Assembly (NCBI GenBank): GCA_002964805.2
Contig: PUDQ02000143.1
Span: 134,001-198,000 of the forward strand
DNA from: Trametes villosa
Lineage: Eukaryota > Basidiomycota > Agaricomycetes > Polyporales > Polyporaceae
Direction of reading: 5' to 3'
DNA: 64,000 nt
Program-made: the position numbers and the translations under genes
In this document: positions 1 to 10,484 of the stretch, one piece after another
Position numbering within the stretch: position 1 is the stretch's first letter
How the letters are laid out: each line of letters starts with the position of its first letter
Notes under the pieces: generated by a model
What the model was told of the DNA's origin: nothing
The model's database searches: none
The model's input: the letters and a program-made list of their open reading frames with translations, nothing else

Positions 1-843
1 ACCAGTGTACTAGGGCACATGAGTATGCAGTGTCTTGGAATGTAAATCGAAGAAAGCCTCGGATGCGCGCAACACATACACCTTGCATGCCAGGAATATT
101 CACATCAACACAAACCAGAACTGTGTCAAAACGCACCACCTTGCCCAGCCACGATGGATTGCACTGGATGATCTCCTGGTGCATCCCACCGGGCCCACAG
201 AGGTCACTTGGAGCATAATATGTAGCAGATGCCGAAAGATACCTGGAGATGGAGTGGCGAGGAGAGATGTATGGGTACCGCTCGGGCAGAAAGTCTGGGC
301 CTAGGATGATCTCGGGGTAGATCTCTCTTTGGAGGAACTCCGAGATCAGCGAGCCCAGGTTAGGTTGACCAAGAGTCAAAGCCATATCCCTGATTGGCTC
401 TCAGCCGTTAGGTGCTAATGATGTTGCTGGATAAGCGACTGCAGCACTACAATACGAGCCCGCTCACCTGGCTTGACGCTGAGTGCAACAGACGGGCCCG
501 TGCGGTTGCCATCTGCAGCTGCAGTGTCCCAAAAAGCCAAGAACTCGGCTTCACAAACATCCTGATTGCCCTCGGCATCCTCACGGAGGTTACGGAGCGT
601 TGACGTGAGGATGTTATCTTGGAGCAGGCCGCACCGACCGAACTCGACCCGAGCCGCATCGAGCTTGGAGAGGCGAGTGTTCTTCTTGATGATCTGCTGC
701 AACGGCTCGTTTTTGTTAGAGTCGCGCCACAGTCTCTTGACGACCTCGATATGCTTGGACTCGGTTATTGACGAGCAAAGCCCATTCGGTGACCCAAATA
801 TGCATATTGCCTGAACGTAGTGCACCAGGGTAAGGCTGGACAA
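1..843 (-). pseudogene. Plavaka-type transposase, C-terminal part (broken, runs off the left edge)
   Basis: Read on the minus strand, 843-415 encodes a stretch with the motifs GSPNGLCSSITESKHIEVVK and NTRLSKLDAARVEFGRCGLL, which I recognise from the C-terminal half of Plavaka (CACTA-related) transposases of Agaricomycetes. A stop follows at 415-417. In a different frame the similarity resumes from about 390 leftward with SASATYYAPSDLCGPGGM and NPSWLGKVVRFDTVLV, a conserved block of the same family. At least one frameshift near 395-415 therefore separates the two pieces. The catalytic region and N-terminus are absent: upstream DNA (to the right) changes at about 843 into a GGATCT-rich segment. 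This is a dead transposase remnant. The family is assigned from remembered motifs rather than an alignment. Confidence 0.7.
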
Positions 844-1795
844 TGGGTCCAGGTCAAGCCCGGGTAGATCTGGGAAAACCCGGACCCGGATCTGTGAAGA
901 GCCGGATCCAGATCTGGCACGGATCTAGGTTAGGGTTCCAGAAGGCCAGTGACCCAGAACGGATCCCTTCCGCCTGCCATACCACCTGCTTATCTCCACC
1001 CAGTCATCTTTCTAGGCTTGTCTTAGCACTCTATTTGTACCACTTCTAGCTATTGGGTCACTATATTACTCTCTGGGCTGGTCAGACATGCAAAAGCTGT
1101 ATCACAAACGTCCCCCAAAGTGCTTCCCTCAGCAATGATCAAACAATCGCCGCACCAATACTGCATGGAATTGGATGCAACTGGGCTTGTTTTGTAGCTA
1201 TGTGGTAGGGCATTCTGGATCTCATTTCTCGCCAGGTTATGGTCAGTTTCCTGCAGCACCCCCTCTTCCCACATTGTTTCATTGATATTGTCATCACTTT
1301 GAGCCCCTGTGCAGTATTCTTTTCTGCATTCGTATGTGTTGGTCAATGCGCTGCATGCACAACTTGTTTCATTGTATCCGAACCGCTACATGTGTCGCTA
1401 GGGGCAGCTCAGTATAGGCCTCTGTGGCTACATTGTTTTGCTCATAGCGCTCGGACTGTGTCCCCGTTTTCCATGCCCATGGGATGACTGGAATTGGGTA
1501 TTCCATTGCTTTCCAACAATATGCTTACCTTCCGGATCTGTCCACAGGAAGTATCGATACATACATGTGCTCCTCCTGCCCCTGGCTGACTGATTCACCT
1601 ATAACACCATCAGTTTGCACGTGTTTGCCTTCGTTTGAATTGACAGCTACTACTACAATCCATAGCTATCAGATGATGTAGACCATTTTCTTTTTTACCC
1701 TCTGCTGCAGGTCAACCCGCAGGTTACCCGGACCCAGATCCGCGTATCTAGGTGATCCGCAGCCCCGGATTGGTCCGGATCTAGGTTGGGCCTCA
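843..1795. repeat. Segment with GGATCT-rich ends separating the Plavaka remnant from the next gene
   Basis: Both ends are rich in related short words. Around 843-935 there are CAGGTCAAGCCCGGGT, CCCGGACCCGGATCT and CGGATCTAGGTT. Around 1705-1785 there are CAGGTCAACCCGCAGGTT, CCCGGACCCAGATCC and again CGGATCTAGGTT. The middle is AT-richer and I see no convincing gene. Clustered subterminal repeats at both ends are typical of non-autonomous hAT-like elements, but I could not define terminal inverted repeats or a target duplication, so this stays a repeat of unknown class. It sits where upstream Plavaka coding sequence would be expected. Confidence 0.35.
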
Positions 1796-3229
1796 AGATG
1801 GCTACAGCCTCTTGGTCCATTGCAACGTCCTCGTCCTGAAAACCGCCAAAGACGTTGTGGCCGTAAACGTTGTGTAAGCCAAGGAATGCGGTGACTGGGG
1901 AGTACTTACCAGCTTTGACTATAGGATGCTTGGCAACCAACAGAGTGGACGGCCTCGATGGCGTCAGCCCACGTGAGTTGGCTGATTGGGAAAGGGAACG
2001 TGCCGGTGTTGGTTTTTGCAATGTCATACTCGAGCCGGCTAGTCGTAGCTTGAAAGCGGACGCAGTCTATGGCGGTGTTGCATGCGGTAAGGGTGAGGAG
2101 ACCGTGCACGCGGTGTTGCTACTGGCAAGCATCTTCTTGCGGTATCCAAGATTGAACGCGGAGGCCGTCTTGCTCGTCACTTTTCCGGGGGTCCCAAAGG
2201 ACCCGGACCAGCTGTACAGAGACTTCGGAAATGTCGCAGGTGGGAGGATGTCTGCGCTTACCTGTGGGAGACTGCCGACAGCGGGGGTGCCTTGTCCTCG
2301 AACTCAGCACACGCAGTATTGATGTGGCCCAGGAGCTTGGCCTGCGTCTGTTTGCAATGCTTGGCCGCTGTGAGTGCCCGCAAAAATGAGAGCTACCGTA
2401 TATACAACAAGAACTGGAATCGTGCGCCTTCTTGCGGTCGGGTGCTTTCACTAGAACCGCCAACGTGGGTGCTTCCTCCCAGCTGTCTGATACCTGGAAG
2501 CTGTCAACAGTGTCGTTCTGGTACTCACTGCCAGACAGCTCAGAGCTTGGGTCCTGGGCTGCGCCGGCATTGAAGTACTCGGTGTTGGTGTTGTCCTCGC
2601 AAGCCCTGTCAGCGTCGAGCGCGGCGAGGCAACGGATACCGTCATCCTCGCGCTGAGCCTTGTCGCTCTTCTCCTCTTCCTGTGTGCGGCGATAGCCTTG
2701 TCATGATCCCGCTGGGCTTGCACAGCCTCCTTGGCTAGCTTGTCCGTTTGCCAGTTGCGGCCGACATTGAGGCCAGGATGCCTGGTCTTGTTGCTCATGT
2801 GCGTGCCGTATTGATGCGTGGGGGGGGGGGGGGCATCGAAATGGGTTGTAGCATCCTCCAAAGTGTTTGCATCAGGTGAGGAGCCGGAAGGAACGATGGG
2901 CGAGGCAATGGGCATGTGACCGTCCTCATCAGCGCTCAGGTGAGCCGGCGCGATGCTGCCCCATTCCTTGTACTCGCTTCCATTACTGTTGAGTTCTGTA
3001 AGGTGTGTGTCTGAGTTAGCTGAGCTAGCAACAGGGAGTGGAACTGAAAAGAGAACCCACCAGCACTTGCAGTTGGCCAGCGGTGATGTGTGATGCACCA
3101 GCAGCGCAACAACAACGCTGCCGCCAGCACGGGTAGTCTAATAGAGCTTTTGGATGGCTTACCTTCCTCCTGGGAAAATGAGCTTGCGTTGCTCGCACTG
3201 GTTGAGCGTGGCCGCTTCATGCGTATCAT
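1796..3229 (-). pseudogene. Unrecognised intron-containing gene, low-complexity acidic N-terminal half, probably broken
   Basis: On the minus strand an ATG at 3229 opens a basic segment (MIRMKRPRSTSASNASSF) that ends at a donor at 3162 (GTAAGC). Splicing to 3043 (acceptor CTTTTCAG) keeps the frame and continues through about 120 residues, including a proline run encoded by a 14-bp C tract on this strand (2820-2833 on plus) and the motif MSNKTRHPGLNVGRNWQTDK. Near 2680 the reading moves to another frame (EEEKSDKAQREDDGIRCLAA), a likely 1-base indel. Further exon-like pieces follow at about 2370-2262 (KHCKQTQAKLLGHINTACAE, then GTAAGC) and 2060-1915 (ending at GTAAGT), the latter with TWADAIEAVHSVGCQ. 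I do not recognise the family. It may be a transposon-carried gene, since Plavaka pieces lie on both sides. Exon joins after the second are tentative. Confidence 0.4.
2820..2833. repeat. 14-bp G homopolymer inside the unrecognised gene
   Basis: An uninterrupted run of G on plus. On minus it encodes most of a proline run, in frame. Such runs are slippage-prone in replication and in sequencing, so the length here should not be trusted to the base. Confidence 0.9.
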
Positions 3230-3453
3230 GTCGACGAAGGGGTGAGCACAGCGTGGACGAGAGAGGGAGGAGTCTGAGCCGACGTGCAACGACTCTAGGC
3301 TGAAATAAGCGCCCACAACACCCAAGAGGTGCCTACGTCCTTGCACCGTTCATCGTCACGTCTTCCTGCTCCTTCCACGCGTGCAGACTGGGCTCACTTC
3401 GCTGTACACACATCTTAAGCTGCTCTGTCCTCTGCTTGCATTAGTTCTGAGCT

Positions 3454-3663
3454 ATGGCCCACTTCTGTACTCTTTGCAACCGCTCCTTCCTGTCTGAGAA
3501 TGCCTTCAACAAGCACAACTACCGCTACCACCAATACCCCAAGCCCCCGCCGCCTCCGTCTACATACCGTCGTCACATCAACAAGATGGAGAACACCATT
3601 CAGGATTAGTAAGTTTGGATACTAACCTTCCCTCACTGCGTTGCTGACAGCCTTCCAGCGTGA
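3454..3663 (+). pseudogene. C2H2 zinc-finger N-terminus, Plavaka-like, truncated
   Basis: The ATG at 3454 starts a 51-residue frame with one C2H2 finger near the start (CTLCNRSF then KHNYRYH: C-x2-C, with two His four residues apart), followed by a proline stretch. A zinc finger at the extreme N-terminus fits the start of Plavaka transposases. The frame meets TAG at 3607-3609, which overlaps a good donor GTAAGT (3609-3614). Removing 3609-3650, which has a branch-like ACTAAC and ends in GACAG, restores only four codons before TGA at 3661-3663. Repeat sequence follows from 3686. It points away from the C-terminal Plavaka fragment at 1-843, so the two are not halves of one simple copy. An independent small zinc-finger gene is possible but less likely. 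Confidence 0.5.
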
Positions 3664-3685
3664 GATGCTGCCTCTTTCACACATA

Positions 3686-4105
3686 CTTGGCATGTCCAAT
3701 TGATGAGGTGTTGTAAAGGATTTGAATTATATATAAACACCTATTTGTTCACTGAATAACTGATATGAAGCATTGCATTGTGTGAATTCAACACAAGGCC
3801 TTGAATATATGTCTGGATTCAAGATTTACTCACAATGCTGTGTTAATTTGGACCTGCCTGTTTGCTTGTTTTAGAAAGACTAAAAGCTATCTGGTAAGGA
3901 CCACATAGGGCAAGCAATGTAATATAGATGCCTTTGCGCAAAGCGGTACCTCACGTTTTTGCACGGTCCAAACACAATCTTTTCCCCTGCACTCGCACCT
4001 GCTCGCGTGCCCTCATTTTCTCACAAATCTCACTTGCTGCATCTGATGTATTCTACAGCCTACATTGGCTGTTTTTACTGATAAGCTTCCTGTGGTTTCT
4101 GAATC
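3686..4105 (-). repeat. ACG/AAGT-family end fragment, reverse orientation, plus unexplained sequence
   Basis: Positions 3686-3740 read ACTTGGCATGTCCAATTG and then GATGAGGTGTTGTAAAGG. This is the AAGT end of the repeat family in reverse, lacking about 18 bases that other copies have between ACTTGG and GCATGTCC. A TATATAAACACC stretch and GCATTGCATTGTGTG follow, as in other copies. Homology fades by about 3800. From 3800 to 4105 I see no gene. Confidence 0.6.
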
Positions 4106-7100
4106 ACGATTGATGGTTTCTTATGGGGTGAGCTCCCAGCCAAAATGTGTGACATTGATCCGACCCCATGGGAAAAATACTTTGAGACTCAGCTAATCAG
4201 ACCTTAGATCTGAAATAAGCGCCACATACAACTTCTGCATACAAACCTAGGGTTAGGGTCCCCATCCATTAGAAACTTTAGGGTTAGACACTAGAATACC
4301 CACACAGCCACTCTGACTGCTTGCTAACTTTGCTCTAATGCTCACTGCTGGGCGCCTGTGTAACCCTAGGTGGCACAGCATGGCCAGCTTCTCTCCAAAC
4401 CACTGTCTAAAGCTACAGGGTATGCTAACAATGCTTCCTCAGAGGTCAAACATGTTGATTATCCCATCTGAGCATGGCAATACTAGTGATATGACATTAT
4501 TCCATTCCGAGATCAGTTAACCATTGGTCACTGTTGTACTCCAGTCATGATGTACTGCCGTGCGAGCATGCCACAATAGCATAATTGGTGGCTTTACCCA
4601 CATTCAAGACTGTTTGTTCACATATACTGAATTCTTTACAACACAGCATTACAGTCAATCCCCCTTGGGTGCTCATTGAATCATGAGAGATTAAATCTTG
4701 TATAATCATAGGGCACAAAGGTCTTATGCTGTGCTGATGTGCCCTGATCAGATAGAGCTTGAACCAGCTTCATAATGGTATATTGAACATGCAATTCAGT
4801 TTACAGCTGGAGGAGAGATGACCAATACATTATCTACTATGGCTCTGACTAGGTGCTTATAAGTAATCTTTTGCTAGATTTCAGACACAGTAGGCTAATA
4901 TTGCATGCCACCATCAGACAGCCCTAAAAAAAACACCTTCCTAATGGTATACTGCACTTGCAGTTTGAATAGAAACTGGACAAGCTGTGGCCAACAAAAT
5001 TTGACCCCTTAGGCACTACCACTGCTTCAAACGGAGTGAAACCACTTTAGCACTATAACTAGAGGGCATAATGCCACACAAACAATTACATCACATTGGC
5101 CTGACCATTGGTGCATTAAAGAGCAAAGATATACATGAGTTGGTAAGTAGAATACTGTGTGAACAGTGATTTACTGCTTTTTGCTTGAGTAAATGAGACA
5201 TTAATGGTTGAAAGAGACCATGGGGTGCTTGTACCACAACTAAACCTCCATATATCTTGCAGAGATACATAAACAGGGTCAACTGAGACACTAGTGTTGA
5301 CAGTACACTGCTGTACAGGCTGAGTAAGTGGTTTATATGACCTTGCAATGAAGTATTATAGAGGATATAATGGTCATTAATACATATTGATACCCCTATA
5401 TTGTAGAGCTCAGGAGCACCTTCCTAACAGTATATGACACATGCCATTTGGAGGAGAACACATGCCATTTGGAGGAGAACTGGAGGGGCAGTGGCCAAAA
5501 GAACTAGAGGAGGGGGCAATAATGTAAGCTGTGGCTGAGAACAAACAAGTACAAAGCGGGAGGCACGACAACGCGAATCCGCGTCGGTGTGCCTGCCGCT
5601 TTGTACATGTTTGGCTCCCAACACAAATACTCTCATTTTGGGCCACTGGATAGTCAAAATATCAAGTATCATATGTCATTAGAAAGCTATGATTGAGTAG
5701 AATCCAATGGTGTACAAATGGTGATGTAGTATCTACCATGGCAGTCATGGTTAGAACTTCAATTCCCCATTAGTGCCACAATTCAGCCACATCCAGCTTC
5801 TATGGTTCATACCTCAGTGTAATGTGCACAAACCCCCCAAGTATTATATACCATTAGATTCAGCTTTTCAATCCCAATCTAACAGGATATCCCATTCACT
5901 TGTAAGAGTGATCACAGGCTGCATAAACACTCAAATTGTGCTTAAAATGACAGCACTGTATAGTATATGCAATTGGTCCAGGGTTTTCAGCATGATACTA
6001 TGATCCAGTCAATGGAAACACCTCCTGTGGTGTGCCAGGCATACAAATGCTGAGGTGCTACATGCTGTTGATTGTATCATATCAAGAGGAAAGGATGCAC
6101 GTTGATGTCAGCTTTGGCTTTGTTTGGCTCTTCACCTGGCACTGGCATTCCAAATGAAATGGAATGTGTTGCCAGGAAGCTATCTATGAGTGTAGTCACA
6201 CTGTGTAAAAGTGAGGTGTGATATCCACTACAGCACTGTCTAACAGTGCTGCAATCACTCATTAGTGCCACACTTCAGCCACATCCTATTTCTCTGGCTA
6301 ATATCATAGTACTTCATGCACTAACCTCCAGAGTGTTATACGTGATCAGATTAAGCTTTTCAATATTGATGTAATTGTTCCAAACATGGTCAGAGGCCTG
6401 AAAAATATCAGTAGTGTTAGATCATCCCCTGTACAGATTATGTCAATATATATAAGTCCTGCTGCCACAAGTCCTCTTGCAGATGAAATGCATATATGAG
6501 AATGTCCTTGCATCAAAGTAGTCATGAGCCATGGCAGATAGTAGAGATAGGAGGGAAAGTCTGTTTGGTATGTTAAGCAATTTAACAATGCAACACTTCT
6601 ATTACCCTCACTTTGCTACACCCATGTGAGATATCTATAGTTTGAGAGGGCTCATAGAATCACTTGGAAAATGGATAGGTCAGAATAATAAACCAGGAAG
6701 CAGGCTGCATCATTGGGAGAAGCTTAAATCAGTTCATGCACACAAACTCCAGCTCTGTGACAGCACCTCAGACCTGTAATTACTATTTGTTGGTAAATGC
6801 CATAGCCATCTTTCAAGCAAGTTGGTTTATTGTGTGTTCTGAGATATGAAGATATGGGCAATAGAGACAGACCTCCTATGCTAGGGAATCTACCCGCGAA
6901 AGGACAATGCTGAGATTTATCTCTAATCAGATACAGAAAAACTAGATTAGCTGCTAATAATGCTGTAAGGGCCATGGCGTAACAAAGTAATTATTGCAAC
7001 TGACATGCACATGAGCTCAATCAGTGCAATCCTCCGTGCACACTGCTTGTCCAGTACATAAGACAGTACATTTGCTTAATAGTCTCAAGTGAATATCGTC

Positions 7101-7285
7101 TGGTGTTGCTCATGCAAAAATCAGGCAAATTCAAATCAACATGATGTTGTGAGTGGTGCTCTAATTCAGATAGTGCAATGTTTACAGTAACTATTAATTG
7201 TGCCAAAAAGTGTTTATATCTGATAAAAATACTCTACAACACCTCATCAATCGGATATGCCAGTATTGGCCCTCTCCCCCCAAGT
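4106..7285 (+). mobile_element. ACG/AAGT-family element, copy A (3.18 kb, non-coding)
   Basis: The left end starts ACGATTGATGG followed by TTTCTTATGGGGTGAGCTCC; the right end reads ACACCTCATCAATCGGATAT, GCCAGTATTGGC, then CCTCTCCCCCCAAGT, ending at 7285. The left end lacks about 15 bases present in copies B and E. CGATTGATG near the left end is inverted relative to CATCAATCG about 40 bp inside the right end, and GCCAGTATTGGC is a small hairpin. No ORF of plausible coding quality occurs in over 3 kb. The interior is collinear with copies B, C and E. A short right end, a subterminal hairpin and unequal inverted repeats resemble non-autonomous Helentron/Helitron2 elements; that class is inference, while the family itself is directly visible. 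Confidence 0.75.
5549..5606. repeat. Long imperfect palindrome in copy A
   Basis: Arms begin and end with GTACAAAGCGG and CCGCTTTGTAC and close on the core ACGCGAATCCGCGT. Most positions pair over about 27 bp with a few mismatches. It is GC-rich inside an AT-rich element. It occupies the same place in copy A as a different-sequence palindrome (10434-10484) does in copy B. Confidence 0.8.
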
Positions 7286-7770
7286 ACAAAATGTATTACA
7301 ACTGGATGTGTGGAGATATGATTTTTATCAGGATGTTCATTCATCGGTAAGCAGGGCTCAAATACTTCTTCAATCAGATATGGAAACTCAGATCAATGAC
7401 TATCAATTGTGTAGGAGCTATCCTCCAATAAGAGAGTTGCTGCAAACTGACATGTATACGCACTCAATCAGGGCAGTGTCCTGTGTACATTGCTTGCCCT
7501 ATGTGTAAGTCATTGAGCACTCCTAACATTTATAGCAAATAGCTTTTGGCCTTACTACATACAGTGGGTAGGCATGTAAAAATCATCATGGTGTTGTCAG
7601 TTAATCTTGAGTCTTGACATATGGAGGTACATCAAGCCCCTTTGTTGGAGCCACACAGTGAGTGCTCTTTGTTAGCTATTCAGTGTAATGAAAGGTGTTG
7701 ATACATAATCACAATTTTCTGCAAAACCTCATCAATCGGACATGCCAGTAGTGGCCCTCTACCCCCAAGT
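7286..7770 (+). repeat. Second ACG/AAGT right end, partial copy
   Basis: The stretch ends CCTCATCAATCGGACATG, CCAGTAGTGGC, CCTCTACCCCCAAGT at 7770, a second version of the family's right end, only 485 bp after copy A's right end. Helitron coding sequence begins at the very next base. Related internal sequence is seen near 27170-27460. The simplest reading is an older copy with copy A nested in it or placed against it. No gene here. Confidence 0.7.
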
Positions 7771-8831
7771 GAGGGTGCAGATGACAGTGAATGCCCCTTT
7801 GTTGTCCATGGACTAACTGAAGACAGTCTTCAGTATATGGGAAAGGTTAGGCCGTATGAGATCACTGCACGTGCCATAAAACACTTCAAGTCTGGGGGAA
7901 AGGTGCTTGGGATAGGTCAGTCGGCCGAGCCAGAGAGCCTGTACCACAATCCCCAGCTGTATCCTCAGATGTTCCCCTGGTTGTTCCCGTATGGCCTGGG
8001 TGGTCTCAATAATTCTGCAAGCGGATGCAGGCCAGTGTCTGAAGAGCGCAGAAAGCAGCAGCTGCTAATGTACCATGATAAGCGCTTTCAACTAGAGCCA
8101 TTATTTCCACTAGTTGCACTCAACCACGAGCAGATTAAAAAATCCACCACTGCAGGATATTTGTTGGCAGACAAAAACAAGTTTGGTGACATTGCCAACA
8201 GGCTGCTCAATATCAAGGACTCCACCCTAAGTGATATTATTCAGAGGCTGAGTACTGGCTCCATGAAGCCAGAAACCGAGGATGAGAAAGCCTGCTTCAA
8301 GATATTAAATGATCTTGACCATGTCAATTATAAGGTCCAAGGGTCCATTACAAGCAAAAAGTATATGCGCAATGAAATATGGTCTCTTGTGTCATATCTG
8401 GGTGCTCCCTCGTGGTTTGTCACCTTTGCTCCTGCCGATGTCAAACACCCCATTGCATTATATTTTGCTGATACCAACCAGAAATTTGTGCCTGCCTTCA
8501 GGGATAAAAATGAGCGCCTGCGTTTAATAGCCAATAACCCTGTAGCAGGTGCTCGCTTCTTTAAGATGATGGTGGACCTGTTTATCAAGCATGTCCTCGG
8601 TGTAGGACTAGACAGACCAGGCTTATATGGCGAGACATCTGGCTATTATGGGACTGTAGAGCAGCAGGGCCGGCTGACTTTGCACATGCACATGCTAATC
8701 TGGATCAAAAATTCATTGACCCCGCAGGAGATACGTGATAAAATCATGGACCCCAGCTCAGATTTCCAGAAGGCCATGGTGGAGTATGGGAGAATTTATC
8801 ACTGGGAGCATGGAAAGTGTGAAACAGAATT
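7771..8831 (+). pseudogene. Helitron replicase, Rep N-terminal block with HUH motif
   Basis: The open frame runs from the repeat boundary at 7771 into 8831; the first in-frame ATG is at 7837. Recognisable Helitron_like_N features are, in order, YPQMFPWLFPYGLGG (about 50 residues from that ATG), SWFVTFAPADVKHPIALYF, NPVAGARFFKMMVDLFI, and GETSGYYGTVEQQGRLTLHM with LHMHMLIW, the HUH (His-Met-His) metal-binding motif of the rolling-circle nuclease. The frame then runs into the left end of copy B, which adds about 42 unrelated residues before a stop at 8956-8958. Upstream N-terminal sequence is missing. The protein would cut and join single strands during rolling-circle transposition, but the tyrosines lie in a separate block 3.8 kb away. 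Confidence 0.9.
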
Positions 8832-9765
8832 ACGATTGATGAGGAACGAGGAAATCGTTTCTTATGGGGTGAGCTCCCAGCCAAAATGTGTGACACTGAT
8901 CCGACCCCGTGGGAAAATATTTTCAATCTCAGCTAACAAATCATTACATCTGAAATAAGCGCCACATACAACTTCCACATATAAACCTGGGGTTAGGGTC
9001 ACAACCCATTAGACACTTTAGGGTTAGAGGCTAGATCATCCACACAGCCACTCTGACTGCTTGCTAGCCTTGCTCTGATGCTCGCTGGTGGGCGCCTGTG
9101 TAACCCTGGATGGCACAGCATGGGCAGCCGCTGCCAAAACCACTATCTAAAGCCACGGAGTATGCAAAGAATGCTCCTGTCAAGGGTATACACATTGATT
9201 ATACCTTGTGAGCATGGCAATTATCAATACCAGTGATATGACATCATCCCAGGGTCGTGGTTAGGTAACCACTCTTCATTATGATACTTCAGTCATGACA
9301 CATTGAGGAGTGGACATGTGGGAACAGCTTCACAGGTGACCATATCAAGATTCAACACTCTTTCTTCACATATACTAAGGTCTTTACAGCACAGTATCAC
9401 AGTCAATGCATCCCAGGCTGCTACAGGCTCTTGAATGATACAAAGCAGGATTTTGCATAATCATGGAGCATCAATGTCTTCAGCTCAGTGAATGTACCCT
9501 AATCAGATAGAGTTTGGAAACAGCTTCTTAATGGTATATAGCACATACATTTTAGCTGCAAAGTGGAGCAAGTATGGGCAGTACATTGGTCACTATGGCT
9601 CTCACAGTGTGCTTAAAAATGACCATGTGGCAAATACAAAAAGAATCAATGACTCAAGTGAAAACTGCATGGTACCATTGGATAGCCCTCAAAAGTGCCT
9701 TCCTAACGGTATACTACACATGCAGTTTGGATTAGAACTGGGCACACCATGGCCAAAACACTGCC

Positions 9766-9890
9766 AAAAAGCGCCCATTTTTCAAAAGAATTTGGCCAAG
9801 GCCCTTGGGCGCTAGTAGAAGTCGCGGGGCCTGCGACTTCTACTAGCGCCGGTCGGAATTAGCCATATCTCGTGTTTGGGCGCTTATTTC
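9766..9890. repeat. Foldback (MITE-like) insertion with a perfect 18-bp stem
   Basis: Its ends are AAAAAGCGCCCATTT and TTGGGCGCTTATTTC, imperfect inverted repeats. The centre is a perfect stem, GGCGCTAGTAGAAGTCGC against GCGACTTCTACTAGCGCC (9808-9825 and 9833-9850), with a 7-base loop. A relative lies at 24080-24204 in copy C; copies A and E have nothing comparable at this place. It is too short to code. Confidence 0.75.
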
Positions 9891-10433
9891 GCAGGAGGAA
9901 AAGGCTCCAAGAGCCTTGCTTTAAAATGTAGTTCAACAGCTTTAGCGCGATAACTAGAGGATATAGAGCCACAGAAACAATCACATCAGGTAGGTCTTGA
10001 CCACTAGTGTATTATGAAGCAAAGATATACACCATTCAGTAAGGCTGCTACTGTGTGAACAGCGATTAGATGCTTTTTTGCTTGAGGAATAAGATAATAA
10101 TGGTTTAAAGGGACCGAGGGCTGCTTATGTCACAATGATACTCCTGGATACTTTGCAGACATAAGCAGGGTCTAATGATAGTATAGTGATCAGTTCAAAT
10201 TGACTGTACACTACTGTACAGGCTGAGTAAGTGATTTATATGTCCTTCCAATGAAGTTTTATAGAGGAGATGATGTTCATTAATATATGGCAATACCCCC
10301 ATGTTTTAGAGCTCATGAGCACCTTCGTAACGGTATATGACATATGCCATTTGAAGCAGAACTGGAGAGGCAGTAGCCAGCAAAATTGGAGGAGGGGGCA
10401 ATAGTGTGAGCTGTGGCTGAGAACAAACACAAC

Positions 10434-10484
10434 CAAAGCTGATGGCAGGGAACGCGGACTCCGCGTTCCCTGCCATCAACTTTG
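10434..10484. repeat. Near-perfect 25-bp-arm palindrome in copy B
   Basis: TGATGGCAGGGAACGCGGA and its exact reverse complement flank a single C (10440-10478). Pairing extends outward to CAAAGC and ACTTTG with one mismatch. The core ACGCGG-A-C-T-CCGCGT resembles those of the palindromes at 5549-5606 and 31112-31182. Confidence 0.9.
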
